A stretch of DNA of 64,000 bases from DATFFO01 sp963744905 (GTDB lineage: Bacteria > Actinomycetota > Acidimicrobiia > Spongiisociales > ZC4RG35). Positions 7,715 through 16,523 of the stretch are shown piece by piece. The DNA is taken from contig CAVUUV010000003.1 of the NCBI GenBank assembly GCA_963744905.1, positions 620,001 to 684,000 on the forward strand. The letters run 5' to 3'. The position numbers were made by a program, and so were the translations under genes. The notes under the pieces are model-generated. The model searched no databases. It worked only from the letters and a program-made list of their open reading frames with translations, and was not told the DNA's origin. Positions within the stretch are counted from its first letter, which is position 1; each line of letters begins with the position of its first letter.

Positions 7715-9098
7715 CGGGCGTGTCCTCCACCGTCACGCCGACCTCGGCCAGTTGATCCCGGATGGCGTCAGCGCGGGCGAAGTCACGATCCGCCCGGGCA
7801 GAAGCCCGAATGGCGAGGAGCCGCTCGATGATCGATTCTGCATCCCCGGAACCGTCGGCGCCGTAGTGGGCGGCCACACCCCCAAGCGCCTCGCGGTCCA
7901 GGCCCGTGGTCTGAAGGTCAGGCTCGTCCAGGCCCAGGACCGCCACCAGCTGGCGCACAGCCGCCATCTTGGCGCCGGCCTCTTCGCCCTCGTCTAGCGC
8001 CCTGTTCGCCTCCCGGACGGCGTCGAAGAGGATCCCCACGGCGGCCGGGGTGGCGAAGTCGTCATCCATGGCGGCCCTGAAGGCCTCGATTACCTCCTCA
8101 TCAGGGGAGGCGGGCGACTCGGGAGCCCGCTCGAGGAGCCTCTCGATGCGTCGATACGCCTCGGCCCCCTCTTCCGCCAGTGCCTCAGAGTATTCGATGG
8201 GTGCCCGATAATGGGCACGAAGAAACAGAAGGCGCAGGGCCATGCCCCCGTACTTGTCCAGGGCGGTGCTCAGGTCGACCACATTGCCGGTCGACTTGGC
8301 CATTTTGGCGCCCCCCAGGTTGACCATCCCGTTGTGCAGCCAGTAGCGAGCGAAACGCTCACCGGTGGCAGATTCGGACTGGGCGATCTCGTTCTCGTGA
8401 TGGGGAAAGATGAGGTCGGTCCCCCCCGAGTGGATATCGAAATCGTTGCCCAGGTAGCGAGCGGCCATGGCTGAACACTCGATGTGCCACCCGGGCCGTC
8501 CCGCCCCCCACGGTGAGTCCCAGTTGGGCTCTCCCGGCTTGGCGCCCTTCCACAGGGCGAAGTCGAGCGGGTCGTGCTTGACGTCATTGGGCTCGATGCG
8601 GGTACCCGAGCGCATCTCGTCGAGGTTTTGGTTGGAGAGCTTGCCGTAGTCCTCGTCGGAACGGACCGAGAAGTAGACATCGTCGCCCGCCTGATATGCC
8701 TTGCCCTTGGCGATCAACGTGGCGATCAACTCGTGCATCTCAGCGATATGGTCGGTGGCCAGAGGCTCGATGTCGGGATCGAGCACACCCAGACGGTGGT
8801 AGCCATCGGCGAACTCGGCGGCCATGCGGGTGGCGTAGGTGGCGACATCCTCGCCGGTCTCAGCCGCCTTGGCGATGATCTTGTCCTCGATATCGGTGAT
8901 GTTGCGCACGAACGTCACCCGGTAGCCGCTCCAGATCAGGTAACGACGGATCACGTCGAACACCACGGCGGAGCGACCGTGGCCGATGTGGGGCGGGCTC
9001 TGCACGGTGGGACCACACACGTAGAACCCGATCTCCCCGTCGGTGCGTGGTTCCAGGGCGACCCGGGCGCGTTGCAGCGTGCTGTAGAGGCGGATCAT
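7689..9098 (-). CDS. cysS: Cysteinyl-tRNA synthetase
   Basis: This class I synthetase charges tRNA-Cys in the cytoplasm. The 469-residue product carries the HIGH signature (HIGHGRS) near residue 38, zinc-ligand Cys residues starting with FYVCGPTV, the WHIECSAM segment, and KMSKS as KMAKSTGNVV. A C-terminal helical domain follows. It is not the shorter mycothiol ligase MshC, because the length and the C-terminal domain fit CysS. It overlaps rlmB by 26 bp. The 140-bp gap before ispF contains no gene that I can recognise. Confidence 0.97.
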   Translation of the reverse strand: MIRLYSTLQRARVALEPRTDGEIGFYVCGPTVQSPPHIGHGRSAVVFDVIRRYLIWSGYRVTFVRNITDIEDKIIAKAAETGEDVATYATRMAAEFADGYHRLGVLDPDIEPLATDHIAEMHELIATLIAKGKAYQAGDDVYFSVRSDEDYGKLSNQNLDEMRSGTRIEPNDVKHDPLDFALWKGAKPGEPNWDSPWGAGRPGWHIECSAMAARYLGNDFDIHSGGTDLIFPHHENEIAQSESATGERFARYWLHNGMVNLGGAKMAKSTGNVVDLSTALDKYGGMALRLLFLRAHYRAPIEYSEALAEEGAEAYRRIERLLERAPESPASPDEEVIEAFRAAMDDDFATPAAVGILFDAVREANRALDEGEEAGAKMAAVRQLVAVLGLDEPDLQTTGLDREALGGVAAHYGADGSGDAESIIERLLAIRASARADRDFARADAIRDQLAEVGVTVEDTPDGARWVRG

Positions 9099-9238
9099 GA
9101 ATTCCCAGGGTAGCGATCGTCTCCCTACCGTCTGCCCGCCCAGAGGGGGATCCGAAACACGCGTGTCGCCTGGAAGATCCGAGACAGGGCCGCGTCTCCT
9201 CCCTCGCCGGGGAAGGGACGGAGCGAGCCGGAGGGGGA

Positions 9239-9736
9239 TCAGTCCAGGGAGCGGAGGACGGCCACGGCGGTGACTGCCAGTCCCTCGTCTCGGCCGGTGA
9301 AACCGAGGCCGTCTGTGGTGGTGGCCTTGACCGAGACCGAGTCCGGCTCGACCACGCCCAGTCGGTCCGCCAATGCCAGGCGCATCGCTTGGCGGTGGGG
9401 CGCTATGCGCACCCTCTCGGCGACCACCGTGACGTCGCAGCCGGCCACGTACCAGCCTGCCTCATGGGCAGACATCGCCGCCTGGCGCACCATGGCCATG
9501 GAATCTGTGTCTCTCCAGCGGGGATCATCGGACGGGAAGTGTTCACCGAGGTCACCCAGTCCGGCCCCCCCGAGAATGGCGTCGGCGACGGCGTGGGCCA
9601 CCAGATCACCGTCGGAAGTCGCAGCCACCCCCCTGGCCTGGTCGACGACGACCCCGGCCAGGATCAGAGGCCCGGGTCCTTCGAAACGGTGGGCGTCATA
9701 ACCCCAGCCGACCCGGATGTCGGTGCCGAGGTACAC
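9239..9736 (-). CDS. ispF: 2-C-methyl-D-erythritol 2,4-cyclodiphosphate synthase
   Basis: IspF cyclises CDP-methylerythritol 2-phosphate in the non-mevalonate isoprenoid pathway. The 165-residue product shows the metal-binding GYDAHRF near the N-terminus, the SDGDLVAHAVADAILGG segment, the FPSDDPRW loop, and KATTTDGLGFTGRDEGLA at the C-terminus. The start is a GTG ten bases after the carD stop. It usually sits beside ispD; here it follows carD directly, so ispD must lie elsewhere or be fused. Confidence 0.95.
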   Translation of the reverse strand: MYLGTDIRVGWGYDAHRFEGPGPLILAGVVVDQARGVAATSDGDLVAHAVADAILGGAGLGDLGEHFPSDDPRWRDTDSMAMVRQAAMSAHEAGWYVAGCDVTVVAERVRIAPHRQAMRLALADRLGVVEPDSVSVKATTTDGLGFTGRDEGLAVTAVAVLRSLD

Positions 9737-9745
9737 CGGGCGTGC

Positions 9746-10255
9746 TCAGTCTTCTTCCGGCTCGATCACCGGCAGGGCCCGATCCAGTTTGGCTATGGCC
9801 TCCTCGTCGTCGATCTGGAGAGAGAAGGCCAGCTCGGAGCTGAGAGCCACGCGCGCCTTGGAAAGCATCCGCTTGAGAGCGGGACTGATCCCCTTGGTTT
9901 GCTGGGCATAGGTGAGGTCACGCACCACCTCCGCCACCTGGAAGATGTCCCCAGAGGTCATCTTCTCATTGAGCACTTTGTACCAACGGCTCCAGTTGGA
10001 GCCGGCTTCCTCGGGCTCCTCCTTGAGAGACTTGAGCACGTTGCGGGCCGCCGTCTTGGAGATCACGGGACGGATCAACTCGTCCATGCCCTCCAACGGG
10101 ACCATGACGGTGAGCTGTTCGGTGGCGATGTCGAGGACGTAGTAGTCCTTCTTCTCGCCGTTGAATTCCTGCTTGAGCTTCTTGGCGATCGTGGCGGCCC
10201 CGTGCTGGGGATGCACCACCTTGTCGCCAATCGCGAATTTCGATTTCTTAGCCAT
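9746..10255 (-). CDS. carD: CarD-family RNA polymerase-binding transcription regulator
   Basis: CarD binds the RNA polymerase beta subunit and stabilises open promoter complexes, notably at rRNA promoters, and is essential in mycobacteria. The 169-residue product opens with the Tudor-like RNAP-interaction domain (FAIGDKVVHPQHGAATI) and continues with the helical DNA-contacting domain including the Trp-containing segment SNWSRWYK. The ATG at 10255 is chosen over a TTG three bases upstream. The carD-ispF pairing is conserved in actinobacteria. Confidence 0.95.
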   Translation of the reverse strand: MAKKSKFAIGDKVVHPQHGAATIAKKLKQEFNGEKKDYYVLDIATEQLTVMVPLEGMDELIRPVISKTAARNVLKSLKEEPEEAGSNWSRWYKVLNEKMTSGDIFQVAEVVRDLTYAQQTKGISPALKRMLSKARVALSSELAFSLQIDDEEAIAKLDRALPVIEPEED

Positions 10256-10327
10256 CAACCAGACGGCAGTGTACCGGGACGTTCTCGCCAGTCGGAAAGG
10301 AGCCGCCGGTGTGCCCGACGGATGAGC

Positions 10328-11392
10328 TCAGTCGAGATCCGGGTCCCACAACTCCGCCGCGGAGAGGAGCCGGTCGAAGAAGGTTCTTAGTTGCAGCGCC
10401 CGGGCCGAGCCGATCCCCTCGGCCTCCTCCAGCTCGTCCTGGTCTGCCTTGAGGAGGCGATCGAATCCCTTGAAGTGGCGGACGAGTTCCTCGCGGACCT
10501 GATCGGGGAGGCGACCGACCTTGGAGAGGAGCCGGAAGCCACGGGGCGTGGCAGCATCATCCAGGTCGTGAAACCCGACCGCGTTACCCACCCTTGACGG
10601 GTCCTCGAGGTCGGCTCCCGACAACTCGGTCAGGGCCTCCGCCGCCTTGGCCAGGGTCGATTCGCGGCGGGGTTTGATGTAGTCCATCAAGGTCACCGTC
10701 CGAATATGCTCGACACCTCGCACCATGTCGGCCAGTTGCACCCACATCAGGCCGCCCTCATCGCCCAGGGTGATGGCCTCCTGCTCGATCGAAACCCCAA
10801 CCCGTCGCACCAGCTCGCTTCGTTGCAGGAGGGTGACCACCGGGCGGTAGGTGGCGAGACCGGTGACTTCGAGCATGGTGAGGCGGCTCTCGGCATCGTC
10901 GAGGCGCCGGCGCAGCCGATCGAGGGTCTGCAGGTCCTGGTTGACCCGGGCCGCCACCTCTGTGGGACGGTCCAGCTGCACTTTCTGGCTGTCGTAGTAC
11001 AGGGTGGCTATCTTGCGGCCCTCGCTGACCGCCACCACCGGCCGTTTGGTCTGGATCGCCATCCGCTCGGCGGTACGGTGGCGGGATCCGGTCTCCTCGG
11101 TGGGGATGGTGCCGTCGGGGACGAAATGAACGTTGGCGGCCAGGATGTGCTCCATCTCCTCGTCCACGACGATCCCGCCGTCCATCTTGGCCAGCTCGGA
11201 TAGCCGGGCCGGCGTGAAATAGGCTCCGTCGAGGCCGAAGCCGCCCGAACTGGCCTCATCGACGACCGAACCGGACCCGATGACGATCAGGGCCCCCTTG
11301 CCCATCTGAATGATGCGTTCGAGGGCCTGGCGCATCGGTGTACCCGGCGCCAGCCGCTCGAGGATCGCAAGGATCGAATCGGAGTCGCCCAC
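10328..11392 (-). CDS. disA: Diadenylate cyclase DisA (c-di-AMP synthase, DNA-integrity scanning)
   Basis: DisA condenses two ATP into cyclic di-AMP and monitors branched DNA. The 354-residue protein has the DAC catalytic motifs DGA (residues 55-57) and RHR (104-106, in GSRHRTAERMA), a central helical spine, and a C-terminal helix-hairpin-helix domain (LEEAEGIGSARALQLRTFF). It stops 66 bp upstream of carD and starts 12 bp downstream of radA, the radA-disA order known from Bacillus and actinobacteria. RadA is a known partner that restrains DisA activity. Confidence 0.97.
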   Translation of the reverse strand: MGDSDSILAILERLAPGTPMRQALERIIQMGKGALIVIGSGSVVDEASSGGFGLDGAYFTPARLSELAKMDGGIVVDEEMEHILAANVHFVPDGTIPTEETGSRHRTAERMAIQTKRPVVAVSEGRKIATLYYDSQKVQLDRPTEVAARVNQDLQTLDRLRRRLDDAESRLTMLEVTGLATYRPVVTLLQRSELVRRVGVSIEQEAITLGDEGGLMWVQLADMVRGVEHIRTVTLMDYIKPRRESTLAKAAEALTELSGADLEDPSRVGNAVGFHDLDDAATPRGFRLLSKVGRLPDQVREELVRHFKGFDRLLKADQDELEEAEGIGSARALQLRTFFDRLLSAAELWDPDLD

Positions 11393-11404
11393 GTTGGCAG
11401 GCTA

Positions 11405-12724
11405 TCAGGTCCGGTCGCGATTCGGGCGGGTCAGCAGGCCGGCCAGCAGCAGAGCCGCGTCGAGCCTCAATCCCTGTCGCCCGGCCGGGGCGATGACCGT
11501 GTCGAGCCCGATCCGCTCCGCCTCTTCTCGTCTCCGGGCCTCATAGGCGACCTGTCGCACCTCACCTGCCAGGCCTATCTCACCCCACGCCGCCACCGCT
11601 CCCAGGGGCACGTCGAGCACCGACGAGGCAACGGCGAGGGCGATGGGGAGATCACAGCCGGGCTCGCTGATCTTCCAGCCTCCCACCACGTTCACGTACA
11701 CGTCCTTGTCGAGGGCCTCGACAGACCCGTGTCGGGACAACACGGCCAGGATCTGGTGGACACGGGCCGACTCCACGCCCCTCACAGACCGCCGGGGCTG
11801 GGTGTACTTGGTGTCGTTGGTGAGAGCCTGGATTTCCACCAGCACGGACCTGCGCCCTTCGACGGCGGGAAAGGCAATGGTGCCGGGGACGGTCGACTCC
11901 CAATCGGAGAGGAAGGCCTTGGAGGGGTCATCGACCACTCGCATGCCGTCCGCCGTCATCTCGAACATGCCCACGACGTGGGTAGCTCCGTAGCGATTCT
12001 TGAGACAGCGCAGGGCGCGCAGGCCGCGGTCGGGGTCGCCCTCCAGGTAGAGGACCACGTCGACCATGTGTTCCACCAGTTTGGGCCCGGCGATGCTCCC
12101 GTCCTTGGTGACGTGGCCCACGAGCACTGTGGCCACACCCTGTTCCTTGGCGAAACGGATCAGCCGGGCGGCGCTCTCTCGCACCTGGGCCACTCCGCCC
12201 GGGCCACCGGAGATCTCCGAGACTCCTACGGTCTGGATCGAGTCCACCACCATCAGGTCGGGCGGATCGGCCGCCGCCGCCGCCAGGACCCGATCGACGT
12301 CCTCGTCCGCCACCAACGAGATCCCCGGACCGGCCACGGCCAGTCTCTCGGCGCGCATCGCCACCTGTTGGGCGGATTCTTCGGCGGAGACCATCAGGGT
12401 CTTCTTCCCCATGCGCGACAGTGCTCCGGCCGCCTGGAGAAGGAGGGTCGACTTCCCCACTCCCGGCTCCCCGCCCACCAGGCACACCGATCCTGCCACC
12501 AGCCCCCCGCCCAGTACCCGGTCCAACTCCGAAATACCGGTCTGAGACCTGCCCTGATCGAACGAGGCCACGTCGGCCAGGTCGACGCTTCGGGACGGGG
12601 TGGCGGTCCGCTTCCTGGTCGTGGCAGCGGCCTCCTCCACCAGCGGCTCCTGGACGAGGCACTGGGGACAGAATCCCATCCACTTGCTGGAACGGTGCCC
12701 GCAGATCTCGCATCGAAAGGCCAT
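11405..12724 (-). CDS. radA: DNA repair protein RadA
   Basis: RadA is a RecA-like helicase that promotes branch migration during recombination. The 439-residue product has the N-terminal C4 zinc finger (CEICGH and CPQC), Walker A GGEPGVGKST, Walker B LMVVDSIQ, the RadA-specific KNRYG motif (KNRYGATHVVG) and a C-terminal Lon-like domain. The ATG at 12724 directly precedes AFRCEICGH. The longer open frame to 12775 adds unrelated residues. It is the likely first long gene of a radA-disA operon. Confidence 0.97.
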   Translation of the reverse strand: MAFRCEICGHRSSKWMGFCPQCLVQEPLVEEAAATTRKRTATPSRSVDLADVASFDQGRSQTGISELDRVLGGGLVAGSVCLVGGEPGVGKSTLLLQAAGALSRMGKKTLMVSAEESAQQVAMRAERLAVAGPGISLVADEDVDRVLAAAAADPPDLMVVDSIQTVGVSEISGGPGGVAQVRESAARLIRFAKEQGVATVLVGHVTKDGSIAGPKLVEHMVDVVLYLEGDPDRGLRALRCLKNRYGATHVVGMFEMTADGMRVVDDPSKAFLSDWESTVPGTIAFPAVEGRRSVLVEIQALTNDTKYTQPRRSVRGVESARVHQILAVLSRHGSVEALDKDVYVNVVGGWKISEPGCDLPIALAVASSVLDVPLGAVAAWGEIGLAGEVRQVAYEARRREEAERIGLDTVIAPAGRQGLRLDAALLLAGLLTRPNRDRT

Positions 12725-12790
12725 GGTCAGCGATCGTATCGGGCCGGACCGACAGGTTGACCCGAAGAGGACCAACCAGGCAAGAAATCA

Positions 12791-12907
12791 TCAACGGCGG
12801 CTATAACGCCACCACACCACAGCGATCAAGATCACCAGCAACAAAAGGGCACCGATCACCGAGGCCGGCGTCCACGGTTCGGCGGTGATGATCGGCCATA
12901 CTGTCAC
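12791..12907 (-). CDS. Possible 38-residue single-pass membrane peptide upstream of radA
   Basis: A GTG-initiated frame encodes a short N-terminus (VTVWPIITAEPWTP), one hydrophobic helix (SVIGALLLLVILIAVVWW) and a basic RYSRR tail, a topology typical of small membrane proteins. It ends in two tandem stop codons 66 bp before radA and on the same strand, so it could be co-transcribed with radA and disA. No clear ribosome-binding site was seen. It is shorter than most gene finders accept and could be chance. Confidence 0.4.
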   Translation of the reverse strand: MTVWPIITAEPWTPASVIGALLLLVILIAVVWWRYSRR

Positions 12908-12993
12908 GGCGTGGCACAATACCCGATAGGTGGCGGTCGATTCGTCAGCCGCGCCCCGGCAGAGGCCCGCCCAGAGAGCCTGGAAGGAGAAAT

Positions 12994-13944
12994 GTGGCCA
13001 GACACGTGTGTCCCGAATGCGGCGCCACGGTCACCGGTGTAGAACAGTTTTGCCCTACTTGTGGGACCTTCCTCGACTACGAGGAAGCGCCCGCCGACTC
13101 CAACGACTACGAGCAGTTCGAGCTGGGTGCCGTACCTCCTCCAACCGAGGATTTCGGCCCCCGCTCTCACGAGATCCCCTGTCCCTCCTGCGGTGCACTC
13201 AATTCTCCCGGCAACCGACATTGCGAGGAGTGCGGGGCTCGCCTGTCGCAGGGGCCCCTCCCCACCGCCCCCCGTCCCGCGGTCCAGGCCACCGCCGGTG
13301 TGCGGGCGGTGATCTCCATCGGCGGGCTGCTGCTAGGTGTGATCATCATCGCCCTTCTGTTCCAACTTTTCGGTGGAAGCTCCCCTTCCGACACCACCAT
13401 CGCCGCCTCCGAAAGCTCCACCACCAGCACCACCGAGGTCGAGCCCACCGTGCTCGACCCGCTCGACGTCTCCTGCAGTGTGGAGGGGCTGGGCTCGTTC
13501 GTATGCAACAACCTCATAAACGGAACCGACGCCACCTACCAGGTCAAATGGCCCGACCTGGAGGCGAGCGGTGAGAAGCTGACCATCACCATCACGTTCC
13601 GCACCGCGGTGGCAATCTCCCGCATCGATTGGAAGAACATCACAGGCGACGAGACGAGGTTCAGACGCAACTACAAGGCCCGAGCACTGACCATCTCCTC
13701 GGACGATTCGGTGGTGGACGTGCAGAGGGACCTGGAGAACACCCCGGGAGTACAGCGGATCCCCTTTTCCTCACTCAACACCAACCAGGTGACCATCACC
13801 GTGAGCAGCGCCTGGGATGCAGAGCTGGTCGACGGCAACGTGTTCACCGAGCTGGCCATCGACGAGATCCAGGTGATCGGCCGGCCCGCCGAGACCATCA
13901 CCCCCACCGAATCGACCAGCCCGACCGAGACCACCGTCCCCTGA
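12994..13944 (+). CDS. Double zinc-ribbon membrane protein with discoidin-like extracellular domain
   Basis: The 316-residue protein has two N-terminal zinc ribbons (CPECG...CPTCG and CPSCG...CEECG), a transmembrane helix near residues 105-127 (ISIGGLLLGVIIIALLF), a Ser/Thr linker, and a beta-rich domain of about 140 residues. That domain resembles the F5/8-type-C (discoidin) fold, for example CSVEGLGSFVCNNLINGTDATYQ. A Thr-rich tail follows. Cytoplasmic zinc ribbons joined to an outer carbohydrate-like binding domain suggest a sensor or scaffold, but no function is established. An AAGGAGA ribosome-binding site supports the GTG start. It is convergent with the ABC permease gene. Confidence 0.6.
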   Translation: MARHVCPECGATVTGVEQFCPTCGTFLDYEEAPADSNDYEQFELGAVPPPTEDFGPRSHEIPCPSCGALNSPGNRHCEECGARLSQGPLPTAPRPAVQATAGVRAVISIGGLLLGVIIIALLFQLFGGSSPSDTTIAASESSTTSTTEVEPTVLDPLDVSCSVEGLGSFVCNNLINGTDATYQVKWPDLEASGEKLTITITFRTAVAISRIDWKNITGDETRFRRNYKARALTISSDDSVVDVQRDLENTPGVQRIPFSSLNTNQVTITVSSAWDAELVDGNVFTELAIDEIQVIGRPAETITPTESTSPTETTVP

Positions 13945-14007
13945 TCCTCATCCAGGCTGCTACATGGGCGAATGGGCCGGGGTCGTCACACGGAACGTGA
14001 TGAGGCA

Positions 14008-15291
14008 TCATTCCTTGACGTAGGCCTGGCCGTCGGCTGCGGGAGGACGGGCCCGCCCCACCAGGCCGGCCACCACGATGACGGTGGCAACGTAGGGGAG
14101 CATGAGCATGAACTCGGAGGGAATGGCGGTGCCGAGGATGGCCACCTTCTGGGCCAGGGCTCCGGAGAAGCCGAACACGAGCCCGGCGGCCAGGGCCCCG
14201 AACGGCATCCAGCGGCCGAAGATCATGGCGGCCAGGCCGATGAATCCGATGCCCCCGGTCATGTTCTGCTCGAATCGAGAGACCTGGGCCAGGGCCAGGA
14301 ACGCCCCCCCGAACCCGGCGATCATTCCCCCCAGGATCACGTTGCGATAACGCACGCGCAGCACGTTGATTCCCAGGGTGTCGGCCGCCCGCGGATGCTC
14401 GCCCACCGCCCGGGCCCGCAGACCCCAGCGGGTGCGGAAGAAGGCGAAGTGCAAGAACGCCACCAGCAGGAGAGTCACGTACACGAAGAAGGTGTGGTCG
14501 AAGAACATCGGCCCGATCACGGGGATGTCGGCCAGCACAGGGGATGCGCCATCCCGATACCCGGGCCGGAGCGTTGAGGTCCTGGGCTTGGGAAGGACAC
14601 GACTGGCCAGGAACGAGGTCAGGCCCAGTGCGAAGATGTTGATCACCACCCCGACGATGATCTGATCCACCCGAAACCGGATCGCCAGCCAGGCCAGCAC
14701 CGCACCCAGCAGGGCGCCGATGGCCAATGCGCCGGCCACGCCGACGATGGTGCCGAAGGCGCTCGACAGGACGGTGGCGACGAAGGCCGAGGCGAGCAGC
14801 TGTCCCTCGATCCCGATGTTTATGACACCCGCCTTCTCGCAGGTGAGGCCGGTGAGGGCGCCGAGAACGATGACGATCGACGAGATCACGGTGGAGCGCA
14901 GCATCCCCACCATGGAGAACTGGCTCCCCGCCGCCGCCCAGGCCAGGAAGGAGAGCACGAACAACAACAGCCCCACCCCCAGGATGGGGTTGGTCCACGA
15001 CAGCCTCTGGCGTCGCAGACGCTCCGCCCCCAACAGGGCGATGATGACGGCCACGACCATGGAGAAGAAACGGGAGTCGATGGTCCAGGCCAGGCCCTGG
15101 AACCGGTCGGCAGGCAGGCTCAGGTTGAAGGTGGACTGGGCGTCTCCGGGTACACCGAAGGCGAACACCCACATCACCACAACCGCCAGTACCAGGAGGA
15201 TGACCCCGATGATGGTGGCCCTACGCTCGTCGGTGCTGGTGCGGACCACCACCTTTTCCATGCTGCCGGCAGGGGCCGATGTAGTCGTCAT
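14008..15291 (-). CDS. Nucleoside-type ABC transporter permease (second subunit, NupQ/YufQ-like)
   Basis: This polytopic permease belongs to the BPD_transp_2 superfamily used by nucleoside and simple-sugar importers. The 427-residue chain has an N-terminal hydrophobic extension of four helices, then the conserved core with the signature NIGIEGQLL around its central loop and a GLRARAVGEHPRAADTLGI coupling-helix segment. The ATG at 15291 overlaps the stop of the first permease as ATGA. A start nine bases upstream is also open but less likely. It is the last gene of an operon with the BMP lipoprotein and the ATPase. Confidence 0.88.
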   Translation of the reverse strand: MTTTSAPAGSMEKVVVRTSTDERRATIIGVILLVLAVVVMWVFAFGVPGDAQSTFNLSLPADRFQGLAWTIDSRFFSMVVAVIIALLGAERLRRQRLSWTNPILGVGLLLFVLSFLAWAAAGSQFSMVGMLRSTVISSIVIVLGALTGLTCEKAGVINIGIEGQLLASAFVATVLSSAFGTIVGVAGALAIGALLGAVLAWLAIRFRVDQIIVGVVINIFALGLTSFLASRVLPKPRTSTLRPGYRDGASPVLADIPVIGPMFFDHTFFVYVTLLLVAFLHFAFFRTRWGLRARAVGEHPRAADTLGINVLRVRYRNVILGGMIAGFGGAFLALAQVSRFEQNMTGGIGFIGLAAMIFGRWMPFGALAAGLVFGFSGALAQKVAILGTAIPSEFMLMLPYVATVIVVAGLVGRARPPAADGQAYVKE

Positions 15292-16523
15292 GAGCCCCAC
15301 CCGCTGGTGACCTCGGTGGTCCGCTCCGGACCCGCCTTGATACGGAAAATGGCTCTGACGAGCGCAGGGGCGGCCACGAGCACGACGATGAGCGCCTGGA
15401 GCACAACCACCAGATCGAGCGGTATCTGTGCAGCCCCCTGCATCTCACGGCCACCGGCGGCGAGTGCCCCGAACAGGAGGGCGGCCCACATCACGCCGAT
15501 GGGATGGGAACGACCCAGCAAGGCCACGGTGATGGCGTCGAAGCCGATCGAGCCGGCCAGGGCGGGCGTGACTTTGTGCGGAGCCAGGCCCATGAGCTGG
15601 TTGGCGCCGGCCATCCCGGCGAAGCCACCTGCCAGTGCCATGGCCAGCGTGATGAGGAGGGGCACGCTCATTCCTGCGTAGCGGCCCGCCTCCTGATTGG
15701 CCCCCACCGCCCGGAGCTCGAAGCCGACCGAGGAGCGCTCGAGGAGCCAGTAGAGGAAGAAGGCAGCAGCCACCGCGATGAGGATCCCGATCGTCACCCG
15801 GTAGCCGGACCCGAACAAATGGGGGAGGGTGGCGCTGTCGGCGATGGCCGCCGACTGAGGGTTGTTGCGGCCCGGCTCCTGGAAGAGGGGGACGGTGAGC
15901 AGCCACTGCACGAGGAATGAGGCGATGAAGTTGAACATGATGGTGGTGATCACTTCATGGGCGCCGGTGCGAGCCTTGAGCAGGCCGGCGATACCGCCCC
16001 ACACCATCCCCCCGAGGAGGCCCGCCAGCAGGGCGAGGGGGATATGGATGAAGGCGGGGGCGCTGACATACAGGCCCACCCACAGGGCGGCCATACCCCC
16101 GATCAGCATCTGTCCCTGGGCGCCGATGTTGAACAGGCCGGCCCGGAAGCCCAGGGCGATGCCCAGCCCGGCCAGGGCCAGGGGCGTGGTGGCGAACAGG
16201 GTTTCGGAGATGGCGTAAACGGACCCGACCGAGCCCCGGAACAGAGCCTGATAGGCGATGCTGATCTCGTGGCCCATCGAGCTCAGAGCCTGGCCCGGCT
16301 CGCTGAACAGCAGGGGAAGGGCCTGGACGTCGGACAGGGCGATGATGATCGCCCCGATCACCAGGGCGGTGAGCAGGGCCAGGGCGGGCACGAGGAGAGA
16401 TCGGAGAAGGGACGTGCCCACCCCGGTTATGGACTGGGAGGTGGAGTGCTGCGGAGCCTTCTCCTCGAGAGCCTTCTCCTCGATATCTTCGGTCTCCTCG
16501 GTTTGGCCCTCGTGGTCCGTCAC
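15288..16523 (-). CDS. Nucleoside-type ABC transporter permease (first subunit, NupP/YufP-like)
   Basis: The 411-residue permease begins with an acidic, Glu-rich cytoplasmic extension of about 35 residues and then has eight or more hydrophobic helices. Family marks include the FRAGLFNIGAQGQ signature, the LKARTGAHEVITTIMFN segment and the coupling helix ELRAVGANQEAGRYAG. It would form the membrane channel together with the second permease. Start and stop overlap the neighbouring transporter genes by four bases on both sides. Confidence 0.88.
   Translation of the reverse strand: MTDHEGQTEETEDIEEKALEEKAPQHSTSQSITGVGTSLLRSLLVPALALLTALVIGAIIIALSDVQALPLLFSEPGQALSSMGHEISIAYQALFRGSVGSVYAISETLFATTPLALAGLGIALGFRAGLFNIGAQGQMLIGGMAALWVGLYVSAPAFIHIPLALLAGLLGGMVWGGIAGLLKARTGAHEVITTIMFNFIASFLVQWLLTVPLFQEPGRNNPQSAAIADSATLPHLFGSGYRVTIGILIAVAAAFFLYWLLERSSVGFELRAVGANQEAGRYAGMSVPLLITLAMALAGGFAGMAGANQLMGLAPHKVTPALAGSIGFDAITVALLGRSHPIGVMWAALLFGALAAGGREMQGAAQIPLDLVVVLQALIVVLVAAPALVRAIFRIKAGPERTTEVTSGWGS

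Noticed and set aside
9099..9238. Possible small RNA or gene between ispF and cysS
   Set aside because: The stretch has no open frame with a start and ribosome-binding site and no strong hairpin; nothing supportable was found.
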